The notes under the pieces were generated by a model that saw nothing but the letters and a program-made list of their open reading frames with translations, was not told the DNA's origin and searched no databases. 64,000 nucleotides of DNA from Paralichthys olivaceus (Eukaryota > Chordata > Actinopteri > Pleuronectiformes > Paralichthyidae), in contig NC_091098.1 of the NCBI RefSeq assembly GCF_024713975.1, forward strand, positions 19,740,316 to 19,804,315, in the 5' to 3' direction. The translations under genes and the position numbers were made by a program. This document shows, piece after piece, positions 23,801 to 38,062 of this stretch (positions within the stretch are counted from its first letter, which is position 1; every line of letters starts with the position of its first letter).

Positions 23801-26084
23801 GTGTGTGTTTGTGTGTGTTGTACAAAGTGCCTTTGACACCCTGGCCAAAGTCTTCAACCCACCTGAAATACGGGTCGGACATAGTCTGACAGAGAAATCG
23901 CAGTGTGTCGGTGGAACAACAATCCAGCTGATTGGTCGAGACCAGGAGACCCCCATCATTGAGGTGGAGGGACCACTGCTCACTGACAGCCATGTTGGCT
24001 TCAAGGTGGGTGCGGTCAACTGATGCTCAAAGCTAATGGTCAAAATAACTAAGTCTTTATTCATGTGGCTATATTTTTAAAGAGGAACGTAACCAATGTG
24101 TATGTCTGTAAATGATGTGTGTACATTGGCATATTGTTGTTCAATAGTAGTCAAGTTGTAGACATTACAGTTACACATGCATGTATGCTTCTTGTCTTTT
24201 TCATCATCTATCTATTTCATCTATCAGTTATTTAAAAAAATATTTTTAAACAATTTGTCCCTTAATGCTCTCATTCCTCATCCTTCCTCCAGCTGAGCAT
24301 GCCCAGCCCAATGCCAGAGTATCTGAACGTACACTACATCTGTGAATCGGCATCCAGGCTTCTCTTTCTGTCCATGCACTGGGCACGCTCCATCCCTGCC
24401 TTCTCAGCTCTTGGGTAAGAATAGATTTAACACATCAAGACTCTGGAAATAACACAACAAGATTCAATCTATTTACAGTGTATAAAGTTGAGATGGTCTC
24501 AGGAAATGATCCGTGAGCTCACACCCACATTTCTCTGGCTTTTTCTTTTTCAGTCAGGAGGCAAACACCAGTCTGGTGCGATCCTGCTGGAATGAGCTGT
24601 TCACTCTGGGTCTTGCTCAGTGCGCTCACGTGATGAACTTGTCGACCATCCTCACTGCCATCATCAACCACCTTCAGAGCAGCATCCAGGATGGTATGGA
24701 CCACAGGCCTCGTCAGCACTTCACAGTAGGACATAAACAGGAGAGAAGAAATGTTGTTACATGTTACTTTAACAAAGAAAGTCCTGAAGGATTGAGACAT
24801 GTCCAGCTTGTTGATTAGATAATGATGAAAGTTTAAGATAGTACATGTTTTAACACCATGTTGGTACATGCCCCAGATTTTGTTTTTTTTGTGTCAATTC
24901 TGCATCTTCCCAACTACTGACATGATGAGTTATGGGGAATTGCAACTTCTGACAATGATGACATGTGTTTGTTGTTGTGACAGTTCTTGTTATATGAAGC
25001 TCAAACTACTTCAAGGAAATCATGAATGTTGATACATCAAACCAGACATCTTCTTCCGTCTCAGACAAACTTTCAGGGGACAGGGTGAAGCAGGTGATGG
25101 AGCATATTTGGAAGTTCCAGGAGTTCTGTAACAGCATGACGAGATTGGAGACCGACAGCTATGAATACGCCTACCTGAAGGCTATAGTGTTGTTCAGCCC
25201 TGGTGAGTCTAAGTATCTTATTTATAACAGACACTATTGCTGTGATTGGTGACATCCGGTTTAAGAATGCCTTAAAGAAGAGAATGAAACTTTAATAAAC
25301 TGTATTTTGTATTTTGGGGAATGACAGTAGTGTGTTTGTCTCATCAGATCACCCAGGTGTGGACAGCAGTGGGCAGATTGAGAAGTTCCAGGAGAAAGCA
25401 CTGATGGAGTTGCAGGACTATGTGCAGAAAACGTATCCTGATGACATGTACAGGTACATTCATAACTGCAGCCTTTCAGCACAACCTCCTCACAGCAGCT
25501 TAAAGCAGTAACACAGTGAATTGCATTAGACCATCTTGCATTTAAGTTAGAAAGTAATTTCACAGTATAAGGAGTAAAATTATTGCAACAACTACCTAAT
25601 TTATTACTAACAGCCTAACTGGCAGATAAACCACTTTTGGTTTTGGCTGTTTTACTGGATAGTAAGCACTTAGACTCTGTATGTCACAGATTAACACTTC
25701 TAATAGTTTTTATAGACATATGCCAATGTTTCACTTATTCTTTGCTCAACGTTTGTTGTCGTAGCTGCGGTCTCATGTTTATCTACCTGGCAAATTGTCA
25801 TTCATAACATCAGTTATGTTCTCGTGTAATGTGTTGGTATTAAAAAAAGCACAGTAAGTAAGCACAGAATGTAAGAATGACAGGAAGTGTTGTGTCTTTG
25901 CCTTCTCAGGATGACCCGTATCCTGACTCGTCTCCCCGCCCTGCGCCTCATGAATTCAAGTATCACAGAGGAGCTCTTCTTCACTGGCTTGATAGGTAAC
26001 GTCTCAATTGACAGCATAATTCCGTACATCCTTAAGATGGAGACGGCTGAATATAACAGCCAGGACTCTGATGCCACAGAATAA
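20805..26084 (+). CDS. nr2c2: Nuclear receptor subfamily 2 group C member 2 (TR4), 14 coding exons, 630 aa
   Basis: An orphan nuclear receptor that binds AGGTCA direct repeats as homodimer or NR2C1 heterodimer. Coding exons: 20805-20864, 21130-21225, 21445-21645, 21927-22029, 22178-22357, 22926-23082, 23183-23273, 23521-23666, 23828-24005, 24293-24414, 24554-24693, 25065-25202, 25348-25453, 25910-26084. The 1893 nt close exactly. The DNA-binding domain starts at C145 ([20 protein letters not shown]) with P-box CEGCKG and ends near KCLKMGM. The linker has [17 protein letters not shown], a TR2/TR4 hallmark. The ligand-binding domain includes [20 protein letters not shown] and ends [16 protein letters not shown]. 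The [21 protein letters not shown]-terminus and the mrps25-rbsn neighbours favour NR2C2 over NR2C1. The start at 20805 is the first ATG after the acceptor; an in-frame ATG at 21157 matches the shorter human N-terminus, so both starts are possible. The acceptor at 23827 is a weak AAG after a TG-rich tract. Confidence 0.95.
22440..22600. mobile_element. Interspersed repeat fragment in nr2c2 intron
   Basis: The text ATTATTTAGCTG, GTGCATTCAACCTTGAGGG, ACAAACCCAGAACAACAAA, AAAGTGCTACATGTAAGTGC follows a widespread fish repeat, degraded and without coding capacity. Confidence 0.5.
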
Positions 26085-28840
26085 CATCCCACCACTTCAA
26101 GACCCAGATCTGTCAATGTAAACATGGTACTCTCTTTGTCTCCCAGAGGGTTTATTTTTGAACCTCGATCTAAAATGCTGCAGCAGCTCCTTGTTTTCTA
26201 ATGATGCAAAGTGCAAAGTCATTCAGGATCCCTGGTAGATTAGACAATCTGGCACTGGAGAGCCTGGATGACACCTGGATTATTCTCTGGAGCAGACACT
26301 GTGTTGCAATCTTGAGTTTCTGACCTAAATTCAGCCACACTGAATTAGATTAAAAAGAAATTCTCCTCAGCTGCAGCTGAGCTTATTTTTTGCAACGTCT
26401 TTATAGCACTTAAAGCTTGTTACCTATGAACTTAACCCTCTGACCTAAGCATTTCAATTTGTTTTAGTCTTCCCTAAGCCTTACTATGCTTTCATGATTA
26501 TTGCATAAATCATTTGCTGATATGAGGTGAGATAAATAAAGAAACAGTCCAGAATCTAAAGATCTGAGATGGAATTTGACATCTAGAATTGGATTTTCAT
26601 GTGTTTAAAAACACAAATGTCAAAGATTATCGTAAATGGGACTATTTTCTTTTAAAATGTGCTTTAAAGTATTTATTTATTTTTGCTTTTCTTTCTCGTG
26701 TATAATTGTGCTTTTTAATTGAGAGTTCAGACTTAATAAGATTAAGTGTGACATATTTTATTTTTTCTTCTCTTTTTTTGAAAGAGACAGAATTGACACG
26801 AATGAACAGATCTTTACTTTAAGAAAAATTTAAATAATCATTTATCATAATCATAATAATTTTAATCAGTTATATGAGGTAACTCACACCTCAATCATTA
26901 CTTTGCAAAGTATTCATATGCAGTGGCCATCACAACATTGAGCTACCACATAGCTCAGTACAATGTGACCAGTGATTTTATTTTGTCTTTCAGTTTGAAT
27001 TTACATTCTGAAAACCACAAATTCGCAGATTAAATTCACCACATGTCCTGTATTTACATAGAATGACATCTTAGAGTTTAGGTTTGAGAGAGTTGTTATG
27101 TTAAGGTACATGATTATGTTTCTTAAACTTTCTTTTCTAAGCCGTGCAATCACCTCATTGCTTGTCCTTCTACGACAATCATACGTGTTGTTTCCTTCTG
27201 ATGCATCAGTGTCACAACTGTTCCTCTCAATCTACATTTTATATGTGTATTTATCAGTGGCAATTATTTCTTTTACAGAATTGTTTTAAAATGTTTGGTT
27301 CAGAAATGTTTAGTGTTGCTATGCTGCTTTTCTGTTTTCTGCTAAGTGCACATTAATCAGATTATGAGGCGTTCCACTGCTTTCATGCTGACTAAAACTT
27401 TGTGTTCTCTATGTTTTCTAAAGAATTGTATTTGTTTTAAACAAATTTGCTTCTTGCATACTAAGTGTACTTAAAGTACTTTTGGGCAGGTTTCCCTGGT
27501 TAAAAAAAAAAAAAGAAGAAAAATAGTGAAAATATCTTCTGGGAAGCCAGTCTCCTGTGTCAGTGTGTCCCTTGCATCGCCTGGGGAGAGAACATCTTTG
27601 GCACTGTCACCAGTTAACTTGGATCTTAGTTTTAGAAGGATTTATTGCACTTGTTGGAAAGTTTTTATTGTACTCATTATAAAAAATTGTCAAAATGTGA
27701 CAGAAGAGAAATGTGACTCTCAATGAGCTACAATTATGCGAGTGCACTTAAATTAGGTACAATAAATAATTTGAATATTTCATATATTAGATTTTTGAAA
27801 GAATTTTCTCTCTTTTGTTGGGCCGGTCTGCCCTCCCAAGGCAATGGTATGGGAAACACTGAATGTCTTGAGGACAATTTGGAAACATGCAATGGTTTAC
27901 CCACTTGTATAATGGTTCAGAAGAAAGATCCACAGCAACATGAATGATGATGGGGATATAAAGAAGTTAGCAATTATTATGTCTTGTGAAGTTAATGTCG
28001 GTTGTAATGTCAGTTGTAATAATCGGGTTTAAAACCTATTCAGACTGTTTGTAAAGACACTGGCGTGAAATGACCTTTTTTCATGTAATTTCATTAAAAT
28101 GAGTGCATGTTGTTTTTAAGCGGGGTTTTATAATGTTGTGGCTAATTGCCCTAACACGGAGCATCGTTATGATTTTTTATAGTGCTTTGCAGTGCATGAC
28201 AAAATTGCTTAAGTGCATTTTATAAAATGCTGTATAAGAAATATTGATTTAAATGTTGTGGCTTTAAAGTGTCAACCATGAGCAGCTCCCACATTAGAGG
28301 GTATTAGAGCATTTCCCCCCCCTTAGTGGATTGAGTATCCCATGGTTAAAATTTTATACTATTTTAAATGTCGTTTTTTTTTTTTTGTCATTATTTTTGC
28401 TCATGTAAAATGTGTGTCTTCAAACAAGAGATTGTGAAAGTCAAATATTCATGTTTTCTTCACAACACTACATTTCTACCTCACACCAATGCAGATGTAA
28501 GACAAAATGTATTAACGACTGAGTTCCTGTATCAGCATTCCAGTCTCTGGGGCCGGCTTCTCTGAAGCCACGTATTATAAAAAGAATTAAACAATTATTC
28601 ATCAAACACAACAAGACTGAGTATGTTCATGATCCCTGAGTGTTATTGTATCTGCAGCTACTCATTTTTTAAATGTGCTTTTTGTAACAATATTTTATGT
28701 CATTGAGGTGTTTTATTTTTATACAGTTCCGTTGATTTGAGATAATGTCCCCCTGTGGCAAGCAATTAAATATAACATTGATTAAAATACAGATTGATTT
28801 AAATCAAATAAAAAATATAACTTCTTGACCGTTCTGTCAA
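26085..28840 (+). other. nr2c2: Probable long nr2c2 3' UTR
   Basis: AT-rich, with no exon pattern and no strong repeat. AATAAA-type signals occur at 26535-26540 and 28807-28812, among others, so the 3' UTR could be about 0.45 kb or up to 2.7 kb. Mammalian NR2C2 has a long 3' UTR, which makes the longer form plausible. No transcript evidence is available. Confidence 0.4.
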
Positions 28841-28951
28841 AGCTTCTGATGTGACGTCATCAAACCGCGCCCGTGTGTCCGGTACACGCTCCTGGAAGAG
28901 GCCGACGTCAGAGTGTGATTAAATAATAGGCTCGTATATAAATGGTTCGAG
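28841..28951 (+). promoter_or_regulatory. mrps25: mrps25 promoter with full CRE
   Basis: A palindromic TGACGTCA lies at 28852-28859, and a second GACGTCA at about 28902-28908. A TATA-like GTATATAAA (about 28934-28942) sits too near the ATG at 28952 to be the driving TATA unless the leader is very short. The motifs are seen; regulation by CREB/ATF factors is inference. Confidence 0.5.
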
Positions 28952-30506
<1,555 letters not shown>

Positions 30507-30801
30507 AAGGCCGGGATGGAGAGGACACTATTGATGATTTACTGGACAATATTATTATTCCTGTTTGATTTTGTACGATTACAGTAAAGGACTAACTTAT
30601 TGCATATGGATGATGCCTGGATTCAGTGCCTGGACTCACACCATCCACTCCCAACAGAAATCCAGAACCAACACTCATCAGCATCGGGGCACTTAATGCT
30701 TTGGGTTCCTGTAGGTTTGCATATCTTGATATCAAACCTTGTGTTTGCATAATGTGACCTGGTCAAAGATTCCTTGCTGAATATTCCAGTGTAAACATTT
30801 A

Positions 30802-30807
30802 AATAAA
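30802..30807 (+). terminator. mrps25: Candidate mrps25 polyadenylation signal
   Basis: AATAAA lies about 296 bases after the stop, the first canonical hexamer found in the 3' region. Confidence 0.5.
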
Positions 30808-30970
30808 ACCCAGATCCGCCTGTGTGGCTGTAGTAATGAGCGTACTTTTTCCCTGCGTGCAAACAAAGAAAAAAAAATACAGAGGAATTATTAGTGAGTG
30901 ACAGGATTGAGTTGAAAATGATCAGAAAAGGATCAAAGCATTTATAAAAGAAGGAGAAATACAACCATAT

Positions 30971-33034
30971 TTTATTGTAGACAACTTTTTTTTATTGGTA
31001 CTCAGATGGAATTTTCTAAAGTTAATACAGCGACATCTGCGCGTGTCCAGAGGTTTGCAGGTACTGTTTTTAGATACAGCAGTGTTAGTCAAAGTACTTC
31101 CAAAGCTAAAATCAACACATTGAGAAGCTGCTCCTCGATTTATTCACACTGTCACTAAATTTTTAGCGTCACGCGTTTTGCTCACAATCTCCTGATGAGC
31201 AGTGTGAGATTAACAGGCAACACAAACGCTTGTGTCTATGGAGAGAAATACGGACAGAGAGTGACAGGAAAGATTCACGTAAGGACAGATGTAGCAGCAT
31301 TGAGTGAGTGATAATACTTGCTGGCATTCATGTAGTGTAAATAAGTCTAAAATGTAGCTCTGACAAAAGATTAAGTCACTACATTTTTGTACACACTGCA
31401 ATTTTAGTGAATTCTTGTGCCTTGTTCGTTGACGTAAAAGTTGCCTACAATGTCTGTTAGAAAGTAGTGTTGAGTATTTACATGGTGAGTAACAAGCCGG
31501 CTGGAAACACTTTCACTGGACTTCTGAGATGAAACAGGCAAATGAATCACATGCTTTACATATAGATCTTATCCAACAGCAGGGAACAAGAGCGGCGTGT
31601 CAACTGCTCAATTTATCCAAATGTGCAAACAAAAAAACGAAAGCAGGAAGACAAGCTTGGCCACGAGCTCGATAGAAAGACCAGTATCAAACTGCACTTC
31701 AGAGATCACAAACACACGAATCATGCAACCCCTGATCCTCGCTTAGATGAGGAGCAGCCACTGTAAACATCGAGATCACAACCAGCAGGGGGCGCACAGT
31801 ACAACATGGAAAAACTTTAGTTCACTTTGCTCACTGTGGCAAATAACGATGCAACTTTTAAAAATAAAGGTCTCATATGTCAAAGCTGACCGAGACACCG
31901 ACCAGATGCACAAAACAGTTTAATCTGCTCGATCAGCTCTACCATGCAGAACAGGAACAGGCTCATATGATGAATTAAGTCGCCCTAAACAGTCTCAAAA
32001 GTCTAATTCAGTTTGTTTCTCATTAATGAAACAGATGGTATAGGAATAGTTCATGTTCCAGTTACAACAGTCGTGATTCAGTTCTTTGGCATAAATTAAA
32101 TGAAGAGTAAGAATTTCAAAAACCACAAGTTGATTTTTTATATTATAGTTTCACTCGTCTGAGTGTATGTATATGTGGAAAGAAGTTGTTTAAAACATTA
32201 TGTGGCTGCAGATAAAAAATAAGATGAAGAATGATCCTCAATGATCAATGGGCTGAAGACAAAAACAAATCTGGGAGATGGTAGAGTTTTAAAGAAATCG
32301 CCTTCCACACCTCCGTAGCCTGATCCTCATCTCTTTTCAAAGCTCCATTAGCATCACTGAGTGTAAGACATCCATATATCCAACTGGACTATGGAAAGCT
32401 GAGTTGCATTGTGGGTAATGCAAGCAATAGGTTTTGAAATGGAGGAAGAGTGTGGAAAAAAATAAAATTATCAGGTTATGGTTCATCAATTTTGAATCAC
32501 CTTGAAATGATTAATTATGGATTTTGTGCATCGATCGATCCCATGGCAGGTTTATTCGACCGTTGCTATGGTAACATGTTATGTCATAACTTCTGGCTGA
32601 GGAAGCCAAATGACACATGCTGACTTCAACGAGACCATAGTCAGACACAACTCAAAAGACCAACCGTTCCCATTACAACAATCTTTAGAGTGGCACTCTT
32701 CCATCTTCCATTGTTCATGTTTGCACTTATGCGCCTGGATATCAGCAACGCCGCCTGTACAAATGGAATTTTACCTGTGGTGCTTAGAAACTGTGCATGC
32801 TGGGATTGGCTCCAGCCCTCTGACCCTGTGCAGGATAAGTGGTTTAGAAAGATGTTTGAAAATGAATCCTTCCAGACTACTTGTCTCTAGTACATGTAAT
32901 TTCGGTACAAACCTAGTCTTTCTTGCAGACTTCACCCATACTAAACTCAGCGGGCTCATTAGTCATGTAAAGTGAACTAGCCTTGCAGGACTTGGTAAGT
33001 AGCAGGTGATCAGGGGGATTTTTCAGAAAAGGTG
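30971..33034 (-). other. rbsn: Probable rbsn 3' UTR / convergent spacer
   Basis: No exon pattern. TTTATT at 32551-32556 and 30971-30976 reads AATAAA on the minus strand, giving a candidate rbsn 3' UTR of about 0.5 or 2.1 kb. The longer form would end about 160 bases from the mrps25 signal. A repeat fragment at about 32795-32862 (GGGATTGGCTCCAGCCCTC) is a common fish interspersed sequence. Confidence 0.4.
32795..32862. mobile_element. Short interspersed repeat fragment
   Basis: TGCTGGGATTGGCTCCAGCC followed by GGATAAGTGGTTTAGAAAG matches the remembered consensus of a widespread fish repeat. An inverse-orientation relative occurs at 45374-45440 (CATCCATCTATTTTCTATAGC). Confidence 0.55.
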
Positions 33035-36000
33035 TCAGTGCTTCTTTTTCTTTTGTTCCTGTAGGGTGTGCTGTAGCTCTCTCAGATTCTCTGACAGGAG
33101 CTCCACCTCGTCAAGGCGGCCGCTGAGCTTGGCATCAAAAATGTAGGCCCTAATGTTGTCGATCTGCTGCAGCAGCAGTTCCTCCTCTATCATGTCCAAA
33201 TCGGGCAAAACCTCATCGTCGTCTTCGCCTTCGAAGGGGTTGGTTGATACTCCTGGAGAATTCCCAGAGGCCTCCATGAAAGGGTTACCAGTGACGTCAT
33301 CCTCCTCAAAGGGATTCCCAGGCACGGTGTCGGCCTCAGTGTCCCCCTCGACATCTTCATCAAACGGGTTGTATTCTTTCTTCCCGTTGGTTACGTCTTT
33401 GTGTTCCCTCTTAATGTCCTCTGAGAAAGGATTGTTGGGATCCTCCTCAGTGGGAGTAGAGTCCTCCTCATCAAAAGGGTTAAGGGAGGTGCTATTCTGT
33501 CCTTCACCACCAGGGGGAGTTATGTGTCCCCCTAAGCTCCTCAGACGAGGAGGCGACTCCTCCTGGCTTGTGAGTGCAGGAAACGCTCTTAGAGACGACG
33601 GGCTCCTCTCAGCTTTAGGAGTCAGCTCCTCTGCTGCTGTGTCTTGCTCTCCCTGGAAGCCGACCACTGGGCTGATATCTAGAGACCTCTCCGTGGTGAA
33701 GGACGGCTGAGTGGAGCTCACAGCAGGGCCCCAGTGTTCTCTTTCCTCCCGTTCCCAGGCCTCCAGGCGATGGAACTCCCCCTGCTGCAAGCTCTCCTCC
33801 TTAGCCAGCTTCTGGGAGAGAGCGATGGCCAGAGTGGTCTGCTGCTGGTCGTATTCGTCCTGCAGCTGACGCAGGTTCTCCTCTAACATGGCAACTTCGT
33901 CTGCTCTCTGGGCCTCTCGTGCTTGACGGAGGAACGACTGAATGTTCTCGATCTGCTGTAGGAGGGGGTCTTCCAGCTCGCTGCGTGTATGACCAGAGCC
34001 TGCGGAGGGCAACCAGCCTCCAGCTTTGGTCATGCGTGGTGCTCTAGGGGCTTGCGGCAGCTCCCCGTTGGAACTGATGGGTGGACGGTTTCTCTCAGAC
34101 TCCTGCCTTCTCTTCAGGGTCTCCTGGGCTGCCTGTTGAGCAAGAAAGTAAAGTACAAACTCTCAGTACCTGTTTGACTGATGAAAAATCAAGACAGAAG
34201 TTTCAGTACATAATCTCACCTGTCTCTCTTGTTGGAGTCTCTTCTCTTGTTCTTGTTTCCTCTTTTCTTTCAGCTCTTCATATTTGTCCTTAGTCGGTAA
34301 AGACATGAGACCTAACAGCTTCTCCTGAAACAGGGATAACACAAAGAATGAGTGAATTCAGAGAAAAGACGGATCAAGGTCGAAATACAGTAGAATTATG
34401 TGTAAATGTAACAGAATGATTGGAATATACAGTGTGATTCTTTTGAGTTTGTAGATTTATTTCCTTGGGGGAAGTGATTTGTTTTCACTATTGTTTCTAA
34501 TTGTTTAAACTTTGATTTCAGGAACACTGAATTTAAATAACAGCTAGAAAAAACTACCTACCACCTAACGATTTAGTATTTAGTGTGTGTGTGAATGTAT
34601 GTTTCACACTCTCTGTACGTGGTCTCACCTGAACAAATAGTGTGGCTGTGTATCGGACCATCCTCTGCAGCTGGAGCGCCTTTGGACGTGGTTGTGGATC
34701 ATCTTTAACTCCTAGTGTTAAAATCCTCTTACTGAAAATAAAACATAGTTAGTCTTGTAGAACCACATGATAAATAAATATATTAAATTGTAGAAACAGT
34801 AATTCAGGAAATGCTTGTACCTTAATGCATCGATGAGTTCATAGTATTTCTGTACTTCCAGTCTGAGTCCACCCGCAGTGTCAAGGTTGTATGTTGTTTC
34901 ACCGGCACTGTTAAAAAATACAACAACAGTCCCTGAAAAAAAGGCTGATTAATAAAATTATCAAAATAACTACTTTATATGAGGCTTACTTGAGCGACTC
35001 AGCCATCCGGATATATTCTGGAGCCTTTTCATCCACTTTGTCCATGCACATCCTCAGCCTCTGGCAGGAAGACAAGTTTAGAGCAAGTGAACAACAGGAA
35101 ACCCAACAGAAAAACACTGCATGGTGGGATGGATACATCAGAGTAAACTCAAGACTGCTTCAAAAAAACACTGGGACCTGAACAAGTGGCTGATGGTGAG
35201 TTCTGAAATAATCCTTTTCATCTTTTATTTACTAACCTCATAAAGTTTCACTATATCAGGCATGTGGTCCTTCTCCTCTAGTTTCTGCTGTCTCTTCAAC
35301 AGCGTGTCCATACAGTGGTGGCAGCAGCGGATCTTCTCGTCGTCCTTTTCCTCCAGCATGGAGGTCACACTGCTCAGGCTGCTGATGCTTCCTCTCCTGG
35401 AGCCCATACCACTGCTGCCACCTCCTGCTGGGGGGGACTGGGAGTGACCGGGGCTCACGTGGACACACAGGGCTTCTCGTGTTCCATTAATGAGCTTTTC
35501 TGTGAAGAAAGGGCAAACAACTCACAGCAATGAGACACAAGTGGAAAATGTAACTACATCAAGATGTATGATGAGTTTCTGTAATATTTAGTTCATACAT
35601 ACGGGCTAAAGGTAACGGGACAAACTCCATGCACTTTCTACACATGATGGAGCCACAGAGACGACAGTGGTGCCGCCTGTTCCGAATGTTGAACTTGTTT
35701 CCACAGTCGGGACAAAACGGGACGTCTGAGTCGCTCACCCATGAAACTACAGACTTCTCAATGGCTATAAAGGAGGATGAACATTCATTAGTGTACGATA
35801 ATAAATATTAACATACGCTGAGAGGACTCATGCATGCAGACAAACCTCTGATTTTGGCAGCATCTGAGTTCATCCTGTCAAACGATGTCAGCTGAAACGA
35901 CAGTTTTCATGATAAATGAGACGCACAGTGGAGCACATGTTCACGTCTCATATCAACAACCTCAGGAAGAACAAGATGTTTTCAGTGAGCTGTGATTTGC

Positions 36001-36860
36001 TACTGTAAACACACCTTCTCCAGTCTGATGATGAGCTTGTTGACCTCAATGACATAATGGTCTATCCTGGCTGCCCGGTGTTTTTTGAATAAATCCAGAT
36101 GGCTTCTAGTTGCTCCTTCAAGAGGACAAAGAACAGTTATTGTCAGTAAATTATATAAGAACGCTGCTAAAGCTTCTTTTTATTTTCTACTGTTAATATC
36201 GTCTCACCCAGTTCCTGAGGCTCCCACATGTAAGGGTCCACTCCACCATAGTAGAAGGACTCATAACTGCCAGTATCCGGTCTGTCATCTCCATCCCTCT
36301 TCAAGAGCTTGTCTTTGGCTTTCTTTGCCTTTTGAACTAAACCTGTGCACAGACACATTGAGAGCGAATTGACTCCATGAAAAGAAAAAGCCGAAAAAGT
36401 TTTTAAACAGTGTTCACTAAAGGTGATTAATCTCTTATTTGAGCACAACTAATTATCCTTTTCCTTTTCCATATATTGTCACTCCCTGAAAAAAGTGCAG
36501 CAAAATATTCTGCCAGTTCATTCTGGCAACAGTTTACAATGGTGCAGTGACACTGTGCTGCAGTGTCCTTGGATCTATGTTAATCAGCCACAACACAGAC
36601 CCACATTCATCATTAGAGAACATTAAACTCGGTGACTGTTTAATCTTGTGGCAGAATTAGACCGTGCAATTACTTTTTCACAATATATGAGACTCACTTT
36701 TGAGCTGCCCCCTCACGTGGCGCTCATCCCCGGAGTGCTCCTCTTCGTAGTGGTCTTGGAGTTGGTAGAACGACTGAAGGTCTTTCAGGCACAGAGGGCA
36801 AAGAAAGCCCTCCTTCACCTCACCTGTGCCCTCAAAGGGGGGAGGGTAGCTGGAGGCCAT
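33035..36860 (-). CDS. rbsn: Rabenosyn-5 (FYVE protein, 11 coding exons, 777 aa)
   Basis: A Rab4/Rab5 effector on early endosomes that works with VPS45 in docking and recycling. Exons in transcript order: 36860-36698, 36342-36208, 36115-36015, 35891-35846, 35764-35603, 35499-35237, 35060-34990, 34907-34821, 34731-34629, 34324-34220, 34132-33035. The 2334 nt close exactly, giving 777 aa against 784 in human. An N-terminal C2H2 finger is seen at C21/C24/H37/H42. The FYVE domain starts near W157 (WVSDSDVPFCPDCG) with the PI3P-binding RRHHCR at 178-183. Next come the conserved helical block (KAPEYIRMAESL; ERQ-rich coiled coil) and the Rab4-binding helices (DPLLQQIENIQSFLRQARE). Six NPF motifs for EHD proteins sit in acidic contexts. 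The C-terminal Rab5-binding helices contain LLLQQIDNIRAYIFDAK. Convergent with mrps25. Confidence 0.97.
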
Positions 36861-37060
36861 GGCAGCGGTCGGCTGGGTTGTTAGAGAAGAGATGCAAGGT
36901 GGGAGGATCCTGCTTTGGCCCCCATGTCACAGGGTGTGCAACCCACCCCATAGTAGCTCCATCACGCCACAGAAAATCCCGGGACTCTGAAGATCGAGAT
37001 AAATAGATTGAGACAACATAAACTGAACTAATCGTAGGACTGGATGAAATGGACAAAAAC
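36861..37060 (-). other. rbsn: rbsn 5' UTR segment and acceptor
   Basis: Twelve bases before the ATG there is a good acceptor on the minus strand (TTCTCTAACAACCCAG, exon from 36872), so the start codon is in the second exon. A matching donor for a non-coding first exon is at 37914 (TTT|GTGAGT). The 1-kb intron between shows no other feature. Confidence 0.5.
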
Positions 37061-37739
37061 AAGAAGACAAACTCAATGTCAGTATATTAGACCTATATTA
37101 TATTGCTATTGATAAAGTGTATATAGAGATAACGTTTATTGCCGAGTCCTAACAGGATCCATAAATGACATGCAGTTCATTTAGGTATTTAATATTTGTG
37201 CTCACTTTCCCAAAGATCCAAAACAGATTTAAACTTTGATTGGGAGCTTTTGGACTTTAATGCCAAACCATAAAAAACACGTCAATATATAGACACTGAC
37301 AATTATACTAAAATATGAGGGGCACTTTTAAATATGAAGGCATGTGAAAATAGAAATACATAAAACGTATTTCTTATGAAATACTTTTACACCTTTGACA
37401 CCACACAAACCATGTGATGATGTAATAACTATGTTCAAATTGAATCCAGTGCACAGAAAGCTGCATCGCTTTTATTTTGGATAATAGCGAACAAGCAGAC
37501 ATCACAGCAGCTTTAAGACCAATCATGCACATCCAACATGTTTCAGTGACTTGATTTTGATCCATATTTCTCCATTAAAATGAACTTATATCAGGTTTTA
37601 AGGCGGCTAACGTCAGCTAGCAGTTAACACACATTGACAACTCGTTGTATCTAAAAACACAACTACACAGGCAGATATAGTGCTGTGTCTTTTGTTGTGT
37701 GTGATGTGTAAATATGAAGTGATAGTTAATATTTATGTA

Positions 37740-38062
37740 ACGTTAGCCGCCGTGCTACTGGACAACAATGTGACGTTAGCAGGACCATGCTAGCAGCAGC
37801 TCTCGCTTTCTGTAGCCATCGTTTCTTCAGTTTCTCTGCGGACACAAACAACTTCCGGCTCCACAAAACTAAAACCCACGGAGTTAACAACGCCACGGAT
37901 CATTTGTACTCACAAACGTGTCCCACAGTCGCTGTGTTGTTGTGAGTTTGGTTTGTGTGACAGCTCGAGCTCCAGCTGCAGCAGCAGCAGCCTGGTCATG
38001 TGACCACACTCCCGTCTGTACGTGACGAGACGAGGGACAAACCAAACGAAACGCACAACAAC
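37740..38062. promoter_or_regulatory. Probable bidirectional promoter of rbsn (-) and an unidentified gene (+)
   Basis: The stretch is richer in CpG than its surroundings. It includes the presumed non-coding rbsn exon 1 (minus strand, ending 37914) and leads rightwards into a candidate coding exon at 38063. The near-palindrome GGTCATGTGACC at 37994-38005 contains an E-box (CATGTG) close to the site bound by USF/TFE-type factors. No TATA box was seen. Promoter function is inferred from position and composition. Confidence 0.4.

Noticed and set aside
33153-33710. 185-codon serine-rich frame on the plus strand
   Set aside because: Antisense of the glutamate-rich part of rbsn's last exon; Ser/Pro runs mirror Glu/Gly codons.
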